From NCBI GenBank assembly GCA_028278325.1, contig JANQEO010000301.1, positions 43,283 through 107,282 of the forward strand: a stretch of 64,000 nucleotides of DNA, read 5' to 3'. The stretch is from Candidatus Binatia bacterium (GTDB taxonomy: Bacteria > Desulfobacterota > Binatia > UBA1149 > JAJCZL01). Position 1 is the first letter of the stretch; each line of letters starts with the position of its first letter. Positions 16,522-24,809 of this stretch are shown here, piece after piece. The position numbers were made by a program, and so were the translations under genes. The notes beneath the pieces were generated by a model. The model did no database searches. It saw only the letters and a program-made list of their open reading frames with translations, and was not told the origin of the DNA.

Positions 16522-18851
16522 GTATCTACCGAAACACGCCGCGCGATGCTCTGGGTCTTGCGCTTGCGCAGCCGGGTCGCTTCGAAGTAGCGGCGCTCGG
16601 CATTCTTGATCAGTTTCTGCTGACACCCGTCGCCTTCCTCACCGGAGTCCCGCTGAAAGTAGCTTCCGTCGGCGCGCATCTCCCAGACGCTGCGAGTGTC
16701 CTGCATCTGGGTGTCGAGCATGGTCCGCAACTGATCGCGTAGCTCCTCGGACTCCACGGGTGCCAGGACCTCGACGCGGCTGTCGAGGTTACGCTTCATC
16801 AGGTCGGCCGAGCCGACGTAGAATTCCTCGTCGTCCCCGCCGCCGTTGCGGAAATAATAGAGACGGCCGTGCTCCAAGAAACGCCCGACGACGCTGATGA
16901 CACTCACCGTGCTGCTGAGACCGGGAATCCCGGGAATCAACCGGCATGTGTCGCGAATTATCAGTTCCACGCGCACTCCGGCCTGCGAAGCACGGTACAA
17001 CGCCTTGGTGATCGTGGCGTCCTCGAGCGCGTTACACTTGAATCGAATCAGACCCGGATCCTCTTCGCTGTGCTTCTCGATCTCCCGCTCGATGCGGGCG
17101 AGGATGGCCTTCTTCATCTGCTTCGGAGCGGTCAGGAGTTTGCGATAGGTGCGCGACGGCTTGAGACCCGTGGTCAGGTAGTTGAACAGCTCCGTGACGT
17201 CCTCGCCGATCTGCTCGTCACAGGTGAACAGACCGAAGTCGGCGTAAAGTCTGGCGGTGCCGGCATGGTAGTTGCCGGTTCCGATGTGCACGTACCGCCG
17301 CAACCCGTCGTAGTCCATGCGCAGGACTTGGATCACCTTGGCGTGAGTCTTGAGTCCGACCACACCGTAGTTGACGTGGATGCCGACCTCCTCGAGCCGG
17401 CTGGCCCAGCGGATGTTGGCTTCCTCGTCGAAGCGGGCCTTGAGCTCCATCACCACCGCGACCTGCTTGCCGTTGCGGGCGGCATCGACGAGATGCTCGA
17501 TGATGCGCGTATCGGCCGAGGTCCGGTAGAGCGTCATCTTGATGGCGCGTACCTTCGGATCCTCGCTGGCTTCGCGCACGAACCGTTCCACCGATGTGCT
17601 GAAGGATTCGTAGGGATGCTCGAGGAGGATCTCACGCTTGTCGCGGATGACGTGGAAGATCTTGCGGCTGTCCTGAAGCTTGGAGTTGCCGGCCGGGTGA
17701 TGGTCAGGATCGTGAAGCTCGGGCTTGTCGATGACAGCGATCTCCATCAGATCACGGACGCCGAGCAACATGTCGCTCTCGAAGATGTCGACCGCCTCAT
17801 CCAGACCCAATTCCGCGGCGAGCATGCCTCTGTGGGCCGCACGTATTCCGGCGGCCGTCTCCAGGCGCACGATGGGCGCGAACTTTCGGTCGCGCAGCTC
17901 GGCCTCGATCATCGCCAACAGGTCATCGGCCGTTTCTTCGTCGCGCTCGGTGTTGGCGTTGCGGGTCACCCTGAAGAAAGCGCAAGCCTCGGCTTCCACC
18001 CCCGGGAATAACAGGTCGAGATTGCACGCCATCACGTCTTCGAGTGATACGTAGCGGTGTCCCCTGCCTACCCTTATGAAACGCGGCACGCCGGCTCCCA
18101 CGGGAACCTTCACCCGGGCTAGCAGTTCGCGCTCCCCTTCTCCGGCCCTCAGGGCGACTAATAGGTTCAGCGACAGATTGGATATGAAGGGAAAGGGGTG
18201 TGAAGGATCCATCGCCAGAGGCGTGACCAGCGGGAAGATGTTCTTGCGATAGTGCTCGCGGACCTCGGCTTGCTCGGTCTCCGACAGGTCTCGATAGGGA
18301 GTGATCAAGATATCGTTGTCCCTGAGCTGCTCGAGAAGGTCGTTGTAGGTCTCGCGCATCTCGTCGCACAGGGAACAGACGTAGCCGTTGCACTCCGCGA
18401 TCTGTTCCTGAGGGGTCCGGCCATCGACGGTCAGCTCGTGCACGCCGGCGCCGACCTGCTGCTTGAGGCCGCCGATACGCTTCATGGAGAATTCGTCGAG
18501 ATTGGAACCGACGATGGAAAGGAACTTCACCCTCTCCAGCAGCGGAACCCGGGGATCACGCGCCTCGTTGAGAACCCGGCGCGTAAAAGCTAACCAGGTC
18601 AGCTCGCGGTTGAGGTAGAGTTCGGGCGAGTCCAGGTCGAACTCTTCGGAGGCAACTAGTTCTATACCCTTGCCACGCTCAGGGTTCTCGCGTCGCGCGC
18701 CCTCCCGGGGCTTGCGCGATTCCGTCGGGGTCTTCTTGAGGAGGCTCGCCGGAGCATCGCCTGACGCCGGAGCACACTCCATGGGAGCCTGGGCCGATTC
18801 GCCTCCGGAGGCCTCGACTGACGATGTGCTGTGCGCTTGGGTGTCCGACAT
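16518..18851 (-). CDS. ppk1: polyphosphate kinase 1
   Basis: Predicted 777 residues. The N-terminal domain begins LYLNRELTWLAFTRRVLNEA, at about residue 80; most PPK1 proteins have it near residue 10. The first 80 residues here are a low-complexity Ala/Ser/Glu/Arg extension. The catalytic core contains GLKTHAKVI and HIGTGNYHAGTARLYADFGL, covering the autophosphorylated His region and the phospholipase-D-like fold. The C-terminal ends VGSADLMKRNLDSRVEVL. It makes polyphosphate from ATP reversibly. ATG 18851 is used; an upstream TTG at 18863 is less likely. Confidence 0.95.
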   Translation of the reverse strand: MSDTQAHSTSSVEASGGESAQAPMECAPASGDAPASLLKKTPTESRKPREGARRENPERGKGIELVASEEFDLDSPELYLNRELTWLAFTRRVLNEARDPRVPLLERVKFLSIVGSNLDEFSMKRIGGLKQQVGAGVHELTVDGRTPQEQIAECNGYVCSLCDEMRETYNDLLEQLRDNDILITPYRDLSETEQAEVREHYRKNIFPLVTPLAMDPSHPFPFISNLSLNLLVALRAGEGERELLARVKVPVGAGVPRFIRVGRGHRYVSLEDVMACNLDLLFPGVEAEACAFFRVTRNANTERDEETADDLLAMIEAELRDRKFAPIVRLETAAGIRAAHRGMLAAELGLDEAVDIFESDMLLGVRDLMEIAVIDKPELHDPDHHPAGNSKLQDSRKIFHVIRDKREILLEHPYESFSTSVERFVREASEDPKVRAIKMTLYRTSADTRIIEHLVDAARNGKQVAVVMELKARFDEEANIRWASRLEEVGIHVNYGVVGLKTHAKVIQVLRMDYDGLRRYVHIGTGNYHAGTARLYADFGLFTCDEQIGEDVTELFNYLTTGLKPSRTYRKLLTAPKQMKKAILARIEREIEKHSEEDPGLIRFKCNALEDATITKALYRASQAGVRVELIIRDTCRLIPGIPGLSSTVSVISVVGRFLEHGRLYYFRNGGGDDEEFYVGSADLMKRNLDSRVEVLAPVESEELRDQLRTMLDTQMQDTRSVWEMRADGSYFQRDSGEEGDGCQQKLIKNAERRYFEATRLRKRKTQSIARRVSVDT

Positions 18852-19205
18852 GGGATATGTCAACTACTTCATACTAACCGGCGTGCCCTGAGACAAAGCT
18901 GCGCCGGTGCCCGTTCCTACAACGCGCCCGTGCCGGCGCACGCCGTCAGCAACAACCTTGATCATAGTCATGAGATTGCGCGCTCAACCAGCCGACTTTG
19001 GTTTCCGCGGGGTTAGCTCACCGGCGACGACAGCATCCGCCCTGCCCCGCTCAAAGAGACGGCCCGCACCGCTGCCGGTGACCGCGGCTGAGACGGATCA
19101 TTAAATTTCTGCTAACCCGAGGCAGGCTCCGGAACGTCACGACGGAGAGCGGGATTCGCCGGGGCCTGTATTGCTCTGGGCCGACAACGGCGGTAGCTCA
19201 GCTAC
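18852..19205. other. intergenic region between divergent ppk1 and ppk2
   Basis: This 354-base gap holds no credible reading frame. A hairpin with seven perfect pairs (18901-18907 with 18933-18939, GCGCCGG/CCGGCGC) has no T run. The promoters of both polyphosphate kinases must lie here, but I cannot pick out a convincing -35/-10 pair or a phosphate box by eye. Confidence 0.5.
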
Positions 19206-20108
19206 ATGGCCGCTCCCAAACCCGGACTGGACTATCTGGCACCTGTCGACAGCGAGTTCCGCGTAGCCTTCGACGGGAGCTTCTCGATCGCCTCGGCTCC
19301 GACCGTGCCACCGAAATCGGCGCCAGACGACAAGGCGTGCAAGGGGCGGCTCAAAGACACGATAGACGCCCTCGACGACCATCAGCGCGTCCTCTACGCC
19401 CAGGACCGCCACGCAATCTTGTGCATCTTCCAAGCCCTCGACGCCGCCGGTAAGGACTCGACGATCCGGGCGGTGATGAGCGGCCTGAACCCGGCCGGGT
19501 TTCAGGTTTATTCCTTCAAGCAACCGTCACGTGAGGAGCTCGACCACGATTTTCTGTGGCGCACCACTACGAGGCTGCCCGAGCGCGGACGCATCGGCGT
19601 TTTCAACCGCAGCTACTACGAAGAAGTGTTGGTGGTCAGAGTCCATCCGGAGTACCTCGATGCCCAGCGGCTTCCGGAGCCCCGCCGCCCCGAAAAGATC
19701 TGGCCTCAACGTTTCGAATCGATCCGAAATCACGAGCAGCACCTGGCATTGAGCGGGACGGTGATCCTCAAGTTCTGGCTCAATGTGTCGAAAGACGAGC
19801 AGCGACGACGTTTTCTCGACCGCATCGACAAACAAAAAAAGCAGTGGAAGTTCTCCGATTCCGACGTCGAGGAACGCGAATACTGGGACGACTACATGGC
19901 TGCCTACGAGGAATGTCTCAACGAAACCTCGCGCCCGTGGGCGCCGTGGTTCGCGATCCCCGCCGACAGCAAGCCGTTCATGCGCGCGAGCGTCGCCGAT
20001 ATCCTCGAGCGGACGTTTGCCTCAATGGGATTGCGATATCCCGAGCTCACACCCGAACAAGAAAAGGGACTGGCCTCAGCACGTAAGCGGTTGTCGAAGG
20101 AAAGCTAG
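19206..20108 (+). CDS. ppk2: polyphosphate kinase 2 family protein
   Basis: Predicted 300 residues with a single PPK2 domain. Walker A is FQALDAAGKDSTIRAVMSG (G82, K83), followed by FQVYSFKQPSREELDHDFLWR. The Walker B-like block is RIGVFNRSYYEEVLVVRVHPE, and the lid helix includes DRIDKQKKQWKFS. The enzyme uses polyphosphate to phosphorylate nucleoside mono- or diphosphates. The pattern resembles class I/III members, but the class is not certain by eye. It starts at ATG 19206. With Ppk1, Ppx and CHAD nearby, the cell can both store and spend polyphosphate from one locus. Confidence 0.92.
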   Translation: MAAPKPGLDYLAPVDSEFRVAFDGSFSIASAPTVPPKSAPDDKACKGRLKDTIDALDDHQRVLYAQDRHAILCIFQALDAAGKDSTIRAVMSGLNPAGFQVYSFKQPSREELDHDFLWRTTTRLPERGRIGVFNRSYYEEVLVVRVHPEYLDAQRLPEPRRPEKIWPQRFESIRNHEQHLALSGTVILKFWLNVSKDEQRRRFLDRIDKQKKQWKFSDSDVEEREYWDDYMAAYEECLNETSRPWAPWFAIPADSKPFMRASVADILERTFASMGLRYPELTPEQEKGLASARKRLSKES

Positions 20109-20156
20109 CGCCGGTTTCCGGCGGCTCGTACGGGCCTTGTCTTGTGCCGCCGCGGG

Positions 20157-20987
20157 CTAGTTGTAGCCGAATGACGACAGGGCGTCGCGAACGTCGGAGG
20201 CCGGGCTCAGGAGACGCGGATCTTCCGACTCACGCCACCGTCCGATGCGCTTGGACGGTTTGATCATGCTCGCCCAGTCGCTGACGACACTCTCATCGTC
20301 GGGGAGGTCGAGAAACTCGCGCAAGCGCCGGACTTCAACGTCCGGTTTTTCACAAAGATCCTCATAGCGGATCTGCATGTAGTTGCCCTCGGGCAAGCAG
20401 CGGAGCGCGCTGTCTCGCGCGAAGGTATTACCGATACGCCACAAGGCCAGCTGAGCGTCGACTGGGTCGTCGGTTTGTAGGCGGAAGCGACCGGTAAGAA
20501 TCGATCTGCCGTGACGGCTGAGCAAAAAATCGTTGCCGGTCTGGGCCATCTCACGGCCATCGCGCAGTACGTGTATGAAGCGCATGTCGGGGTATTCCTT
20601 GGACAGGAACGGAATCAGCCACATGTTGCGCGGGTTCTTCCAACCCCAGCGCATGCCTTGGCCGGGGTATTCGAGCAGGTGGACACGCACGGCGCGGCGT
20701 AACCCGCGCAGGTCGCGCTCGGAGATGTCGGGATTATCGCGGTTGGCGACCAGGCTGTTGAAATGCAGGGCCAGGTACACGCGGAAGGACAAAGAGTCTT
20801 CGGTCTTTTGATCGACCCAGTCGCCCATCCACACCCCGGCGCGTCTCAGAATCTGCACCGTCAACCGGGTGGCCGAGCCGCCGAGAGCCCCGATGATCAC
20901 CGGGTCTCGCCGCGGAGGTTCGCTCGAAGAACCGAAGGAACTCAGAGCCGCACGGAATGCGTAGTGGGTTGTGAGTCCTAGGTTCAC
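20157..20987 (-). CDS. sulfotransferase family protein
   Basis: Predicted 276 residues. The phosphosulfate loop is IIGALGGSATRLTVQIL at about residues 31-47, a variant of the usual P-x-R-x-G-T loop. The 3'-phosphate region is FIHVLRDGREMAQTGNDF, and YEDLCEKPDVEVRRLREFL follows the sulfotransferase C-terminal pattern. It is the last of five closely spaced leftward genes, behind two glycosyltransferases, so sulfation of a glycan or glycolipid is the likely job. The start is GTG 20987, 48 bases after the upstream stop. Confidence 0.8.
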   Translation of the reverse strand: MNLGLTTHYAFRAALSSFGSSSEPPRRDPVIIGALGGSATRLTVQILRRAGVWMGDWVDQKTEDSLSFRVYLALHFNSLVANRDNPDISERDLRGLRRAVRVHLLEYPGQGMRWGWKNPRNMWLIPFLSKEYPDMRFIHVLRDGREMAQTGNDFLLSRHGRSILTGRFRLQTDDPVDAQLALWRIGNTFARDSALRCLPEGNYMQIRYEDLCEKPDVEVRRLREFLDLPDDESVVSDWASMIKPSKRIGRWRESEDPRLLSPASDVRDALSSFGYN

Positions 20988-21035
20988 GCTCTAGTGCCGG
21001 TCCGGGTACGAAGGCTTCGGCATGGTCTCGCCGTG

Positions 21036-22118
21036 CTAGAGACCGCGCGATGCCGCTGGCTCGCCTTCGTATCCGGGCTGCGAAGCCTCGGCACTCGAAG
21101 AACGGCCGACGGCTCGATCCCATACGTCGGTGAGCAGATGGATGTGGCGCTTGACGTCGGACTTCTTGGCATGCTCGAAGCCGATCTCGCGCATCTCTTC
21201 GGGATAGGGCTGTTCTATGATGGCCGGGACTTCCGCGATCGAGTCGTAGAGGAAACCGGCACCGCCAAGGTACTCGGCGATGTCGGGGCGTATGTTGGGC
21301 AGGCAAATGCCGAGCCCCGACGCTTGCGCTTCGGCCACCGCCAAGGGCCACCCGACGGTCTTGAGCTTGGGGCAAGCGGTGTAGACCAGCCATCCGTGAG
21401 CTTTGTAGACGGCAGGCATTTCCTCGGGCTCTACGGGATCGCATACGGTGATGGGGCTGCCGTTCTTTTCGTTGTAACGGTCCAAGTCGTCGGAGCGGTA
21501 GCCGATCGCATACAGGTTGCAGGGTCTGTCGGTGAGCTTACCGAGATCGACGAAGTCCTCCATGCGCTTCTTCGGGATGCAGGCGCCCACGTTGATGATC
21601 GCATCCCCGTTGGGAAAACGGTCATAGAAGCGGTCGTAGTCGATGACGGGATAGCAATCGACGAGACGGTCGGGGTGTACGCCGATGCTCTCCAGTATGC
21701 GCATGATGAAGGGAAAGCCGAGCACGCCTACACAAAGATCGGAGTTGATCGCCCGCAGTTCCTTACTGGGGAAAGGCAATCTGCGCCTTGCGGCCTTCAA
21801 GCCGTCATAGGAGTGCGTACGAATCGTGAAGGGGGTCCCACGAGGCGCAGCGAGCTTCTGCAGCAAAGGCGCGTAGTGATAGTAGTGGGCGTGCATCACA
21901 TCGGGCCTGAACTCTTCGACTATCTCGCGAAGGCGGGTGAGATCTTTCACCGATGCGCTCTCGAAGGGGGGATGCTCCTTGGCGAGCATGTCGCAGCCCT
22001 TGACCTGTACGACCCGCACCTCGTAGTCGTCCCCTAGGGCCTTGACCTCGTTGACCATGTAGGTCTGCGAGATAGTTCCGAAGCCCTGCATCACCATCAG
22101 CACGCGAGTCTTTGCCAT
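21036..22118 (-). CDS. GT4-like glycosyltransferase
   Basis: Predicted 360 residues with a GT-B layout. The N-terminal acceptor half starts VLMVMQGFGTISQTYMVNEV and has RPDVMHAHYYHYAP. The C-terminal donor half has INVGACIPKKRMEDFVDLG and EPEEMPAVYKAHGWLVYT, then the donor-binding WPLAVAEAQASGLGICLPN. The Glu-x7-Glu spacing is loose. It should add a sugar from a nucleotide donor to a surface glycan or lipid. It lies 28 bases after the GT2 gene and 48 before the sulfotransferase gene. Confidence 0.88.
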   Translation of the reverse strand: MAKTRVLMVMQGFGTISQTYMVNEVKALGDDYEVRVVQVKGCDMLAKEHPPFESASVKDLTRLREIVEEFRPDVMHAHYYHYAPLLQKLAAPRGTPFTIRTHSYDGLKAARRRLPFPSKELRAINSDLCVGVLGFPFIMRILESIGVHPDRLVDCYPVIDYDRFYDRFPNGDAIINVGACIPKKRMEDFVDLGKLTDRPCNLYAIGYRSDDLDRYNEKNGSPITVCDPVEPEEMPAVYKAHGWLVYTACPKLKTVGWPLAVAEAQASGLGICLPNIRPDIAEYLGGAGFLYDSIAEVPAIIEQPYPEEMREIGFEHAKKSDVKRHIHLLTDVWDRAVGRSSSAEASQPGYEGEPAASRGL

Positions 22119-22146
22119 TCTCTTGTCCTCGTCCGCGTTACGGACT

Positions 22147-22977
22147 CTACCTCACCTGCGAGAGCGTACGTAGCCCCTTCTCGCACTGGATCCAGCGTTC
22201 TTTGAGTAAGCGGTCGTAGCGTTCCCGGTTCTTGGGTGGACGCCTGACCTCGGGGTGATACATGTGGTACTGGAGGGCCTTGTACATCAGAGAACGGATC
22301 GTGTAACCGGCCGACTCCAGCCTCAGATGTACGTCCCGGTCGGGTCCGAACCCGGGCCCTTCGTATTCTTCATCGAATCCGTTGATCGCTTCCATCGCCG
22401 CCCTCTCGAGAGAGAAGCTGCATCCGGACAGGAGCTTGCGATGGCTGTTGATCAGAGGGCTTACCAGGCCGTTGGTGATTCGCACGCCGCGGGTCAGCCG
22501 CTTGGTATCAAAACGCAGAAAGCTGGCGATCAGCCTGAGGTCGAAGGACTCGTAGGCTCCCGATGCAATGTACTCGCGGGTGAGTCCGGCCGTGAATTGC
22601 TTGCCCCATTTTACACGGCGGCTGGTGAAGCCGGTCTTGGGACGGCGGGCCTCGAGATGATCCTCAACGAACATCGAATGCGGGATGCAGTCACCGTCGG
22701 CAAAGATCAGATACTCGCCTTCGGATGCTCGAATGCCCTTGTTCAGGATGTGGCACTTCCGGTAGCCGCGGTCCTCTTGCCAGACGTGCTTGATGGAGAG
22801 CGGGGTTTCGCGGTCGAATTTTTCGATGAGTTCACGCGTGTCGTCGGTGGAGCCGTCATCGGCTATCACCAACTCGAAATCGGGGACGGTCTGGCGTCCG
22901 TATCCCAAAAGGCAGTATTCGAGGAACCGGGGTGTATTGTACGTCGTTATGATGACGGACACGTCGGGCGTGGCCAT
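22147..22977 (-). CDS. GT2 family glycosyltransferase
   Basis: Predicted 276 residues, GT-A fold. The N-terminus reads VSVIITTYNTPRFLEYCL, followed by ELVIADDGSTDDTRELIEKF and LIFADGDCIPHSMFVEDH, in which DGD is the metal-binding motif. The C-terminal galactosyltransferase-like block is GFDEEYEGPGFGPDRDVHLRL. Soluble or membrane-associated, with no membrane helix seen. ATG 22977 is preceded by GGGGGAG, a strong ribosome site. It begins 47 bases after the upstream reductase gene. Confidence 0.92.
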   Translation of the reverse strand: MATPDVSVIITTYNTPRFLEYCLLGYGRQTVPDFELVIADDGSTDDTRELIEKFDRETPLSIKHVWQEDRGYRKCHILNKGIRASEGEYLIFADGDCIPHSMFVEDHLEARRPKTGFTSRRVKWGKQFTAGLTREYIASGAYESFDLRLIASFLRFDTKRLTRGVRITNGLVSPLINSHRKLLSGCSFSLERAAMEAINGFDEEYEGPGFGPDRDVHLRLESAGYTIRSLMYKALQYHMYHPEVRRPPKNRERYDRLLKERWIQCEKGLRTLSQVR

Positions 22978-23024
22978 GGCGGAACTCCCCCAGCCACCAT
23001 TTGTGCGCCTGTCGGCTTGTGGGG

Positions 23025-24029
23025 TCAACAGGGCTGGGAATCGGTGTCGCCGGCGGTCGCGCGCTCCACGAACTCCCATAGAGCCGAGCGTTCCTGCTCG
23101 GTTTCGCGGGTACTTCGCAGATAGTGAGTGGACCTGGACTTGCGGTCCATGAAGAACTTGCCGGTCTCGTTTGCGGCGCTTGGGCTGGCGGCCAACCAGA
23201 CGATGGTATCGGCGCCCTGAGCCGGAGTTCTCAGGATACTCTTCGTGACCTTCCTGAAACCGGGAAGCGAGCTTTGCACTCCCGGCGTGTCGGCCCACCC
23301 CGGGTGCATGGCGTTGACCGTGATACCACTGTCACGCAGCTGCTCCGCCCAAAGCTCCGACAAGATCACCTGCGCCCTCTTGGTCTCGGCATAGGCCACG
23401 ACGCCGTCGTAGGGACGCTCCTCCCAATTGGGGTCTTCGAGCTGTAGACGGCGGGTGTACATGCCGCCGGACGAGACCCATATCACCCGCGCACCGCCTG
23501 CTTCCTCCAGGTTCCGTCGCAATAGCTTGGTCAGCAGATGAGGTCCGAACACGTGGGTGGCCAGGGTCAACTCGAAGCGATCATCGGATTCCTCTCGCTC
23601 GGCCGGCAACAAGCCGGCGTTGTGAACGAGGACATGGATCGGGTCGTCGCCTATCCTCTTAGCCAAAGCTCGAACCGAGCCCATGCTGGACAGATCGACA
23701 ACCTCGACGGCCACGCTGCGGTTGCCTGTCTCCTCAATGATTTGCGACGCCACCGACCTGCCGCGCTCCTCGTTACGACAAAGCAAGAGAACATCCGCAC
23801 CCAGCGCTGCCAGTGCCCTGGCTGTTTCCAAACCCAGCCCGGAAGTCGCACCCGTCACCGCGCAACGCCTACCCCTGAGATCAACGTCCAGATCCTTAGG
23901 ATCGAAGTTGAGCGCGTGGATCCGATAGCCGGTACCGGCAAAAGACAAAGCCACCGTCGCGTCGATGATCGGCGAGATGGCGGCGCCGAGTTGCCTCAGC
24001 GGCCAAGAAGCTGTCGTGGCTTGCGTCAC
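23025..24029 (-). CDS. short-chain dehydrogenase, DHRS12-like
   Basis: Predicted 334 residues. The NAD(P) loop is CAVTGATSGLGLETARAL, with the NAG of LVHNAGLLP and the catalytic Y-x3-K of AYAETKRAQVIL preceded by the Ser pair VSSGGM. Pieces such as VSSGGMYTRRLQ, MHPGWADTPGV, AQGADTIVWLA and GKFFMDRK recall vertebrate DHRS12, whose substrate is unknown, more than typical bacterial SDRs. An N-terminal helix of about 40 residues precedes the Rossmann fold. GTG 24029 has AGGAGAA upstream. It follows the chalcone-isomerase-like gene by 22 bases. Confidence 0.9.
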   Translation of the reverse strand: MTQATTASWPLRQLGAAISPIIDATVALSFAGTGYRIHALNFDPKDLDVDLRGRRCAVTGATSGLGLETARALAALGADVLLLCRNEERGRSVASQIIEETGNRSVAVEVVDLSSMGSVRALAKRIGDDPIHVLVHNAGLLPAEREESDDRFELTLATHVFGPHLLTKLLRRNLEEAGGARVIWVSSGGMYTRRLQLEDPNWEERPYDGVVAYAETKRAQVILSELWAEQLRDSGITVNAMHPGWADTPGVQSSLPGFRKVTKSILRTPAQGADTIVWLAASPSAANETGKFFMDRKSRSTHYLRSTRETEQERSALWEFVERATAGDTDSQPC

Positions 24030-24051
24030 AGCTTGGGTTCTCCTTTCGCCG

Positions 24052-24699
24052 CTAGGTGCAGCTGGCCGCCTTCCATGCAGAATCGCCAACCAGTAGGTCT
24101 TGCTTCAGCGACTCGCTGAACGGCTCACTTCCAAACCAGATGGAGAACAGCGCTGAGCCAAAGTCGGCCCCAGGCACCACGCCCAGTGAGTTACCGTTGC
24201 GCGCAAGCTCGGTTCCCCGGCCGGGAGCGTAAGTAAGCGCGTAACGATCCCCGGGCTCGATGTCTTGATACAGGCCGTTGAACTCTTCGATACGCGGCCG
24301 TAACGCTTCGACCTCCTCCGGCGCGAGGTTTTTCGTGATTCCCTCGAGAGTGACCTTTGCGAAGTCCTTGGCACCAATCGACCAGAAGTACTCGATCTCG
24401 AGACGCTTGGGCACATCGCCGAGCAGCGACGCGGGCTCGGCGTCGCAGCCCAGGTACAACCCCGCAACGTAGCCCTTGAACACTACTTTGTAGCGCAGCA
24501 AACCGATCCCGTTGAGAACCAGATCGTTGCCCGAGGCGTCATGGCGGGCGGCGAACTCCACACCCGCGATCTCGGCCGCCGGGTAAGCCTTGGCCGTCTG
24601 CGGTGCCAGCGACAGCGCAAAAGCGATAACTGCCAGGAGGGCCCGGGCTCTGCCGGTTGAGCCCAACGGGCCTGGATGGGATGTGCGGGATGTCTTCAC
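24052..24699 (-). CDS. exported chalcone-isomerase-like protein
   Basis: Predicted 215 residues. Residues 1-38 are a long signal peptide (ALLAVIAFALSLAPQTAKA). The mature part has the chalcone isomerase-like fold: GVEFAARHD, LVLNGIGLLRYKVVFKGYVAGLYL, RLEIEYFWSIGAKDFAKVT, YAPGRGTEL and LFSIWFGSEPFSESLKQDLL. Bacterial members lack flavonoid chemistry; the fold binds fatty acids or other lipids in the periplasm. GTG 24699 has AGGAG eight bases upstream. It is the first gene of the leftward operon facing the B12-type regulator. Confidence 0.88.
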   Translation of the reverse strand: MKTSRTSHPGPLGSTGRARALLAVIAFALSLAPQTAKAYPAAEIAGVEFAARHDASGNDLVLNGIGLLRYKVVFKGYVAGLYLGCDAEPASLLGDVPKRLEIEYFWSIGAKDFAKVTLEGITKNLAPEEVEALRPRIEEFNGLYQDIEPGDRYALTYAPGRGTELARNGNSLGVVPGADFGSALFSIWFGSEPFSESLKQDLLVGDSAWKAASCT

Positions 24700-24729
24700 G
24701 GTCTGTCTCTCCTAAACGGTGTCGGTGAG

Positions 24730-24802
24730 AAGATAACTATTATGCAATATCTTGTCAAGACTTATTCAAAAACTTGACAACCTGCTCAAGTACCTGTAAT
24801 TT
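24730..24802. promoter_or_regulatory. divergent promoters with shared inverted-repeat operator
   Basis: TTGTCAAG (24752-24759) and CTTGACAA (24773-24780) form a perfect inverted repeat with 13 bases between. Each arm contains a -35 box, TTGACA on the plus strand (24774-24779) and TTGACA on the minus strand (24753-24758). Going right, TAATTT at 24797-24802 lies 17 bases on. Going left, TATCTT (complement of 24730-24735) also lies 17 bases on. One regulator bound to the repeat would block both promoters. The rightward transcript would begin next to ATG 24810, so it may be leaderless. Confidence 0.75.
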
Positions 24803-24809
24803 CACTACT

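Noticed and set aside
18852..19205. tRNA-like string GGGTTAGCTCA near 19010
   Set aside because: Only the D-arm-like piece is present; no anticodon stem, T loop or acceptor stem can be built around it.
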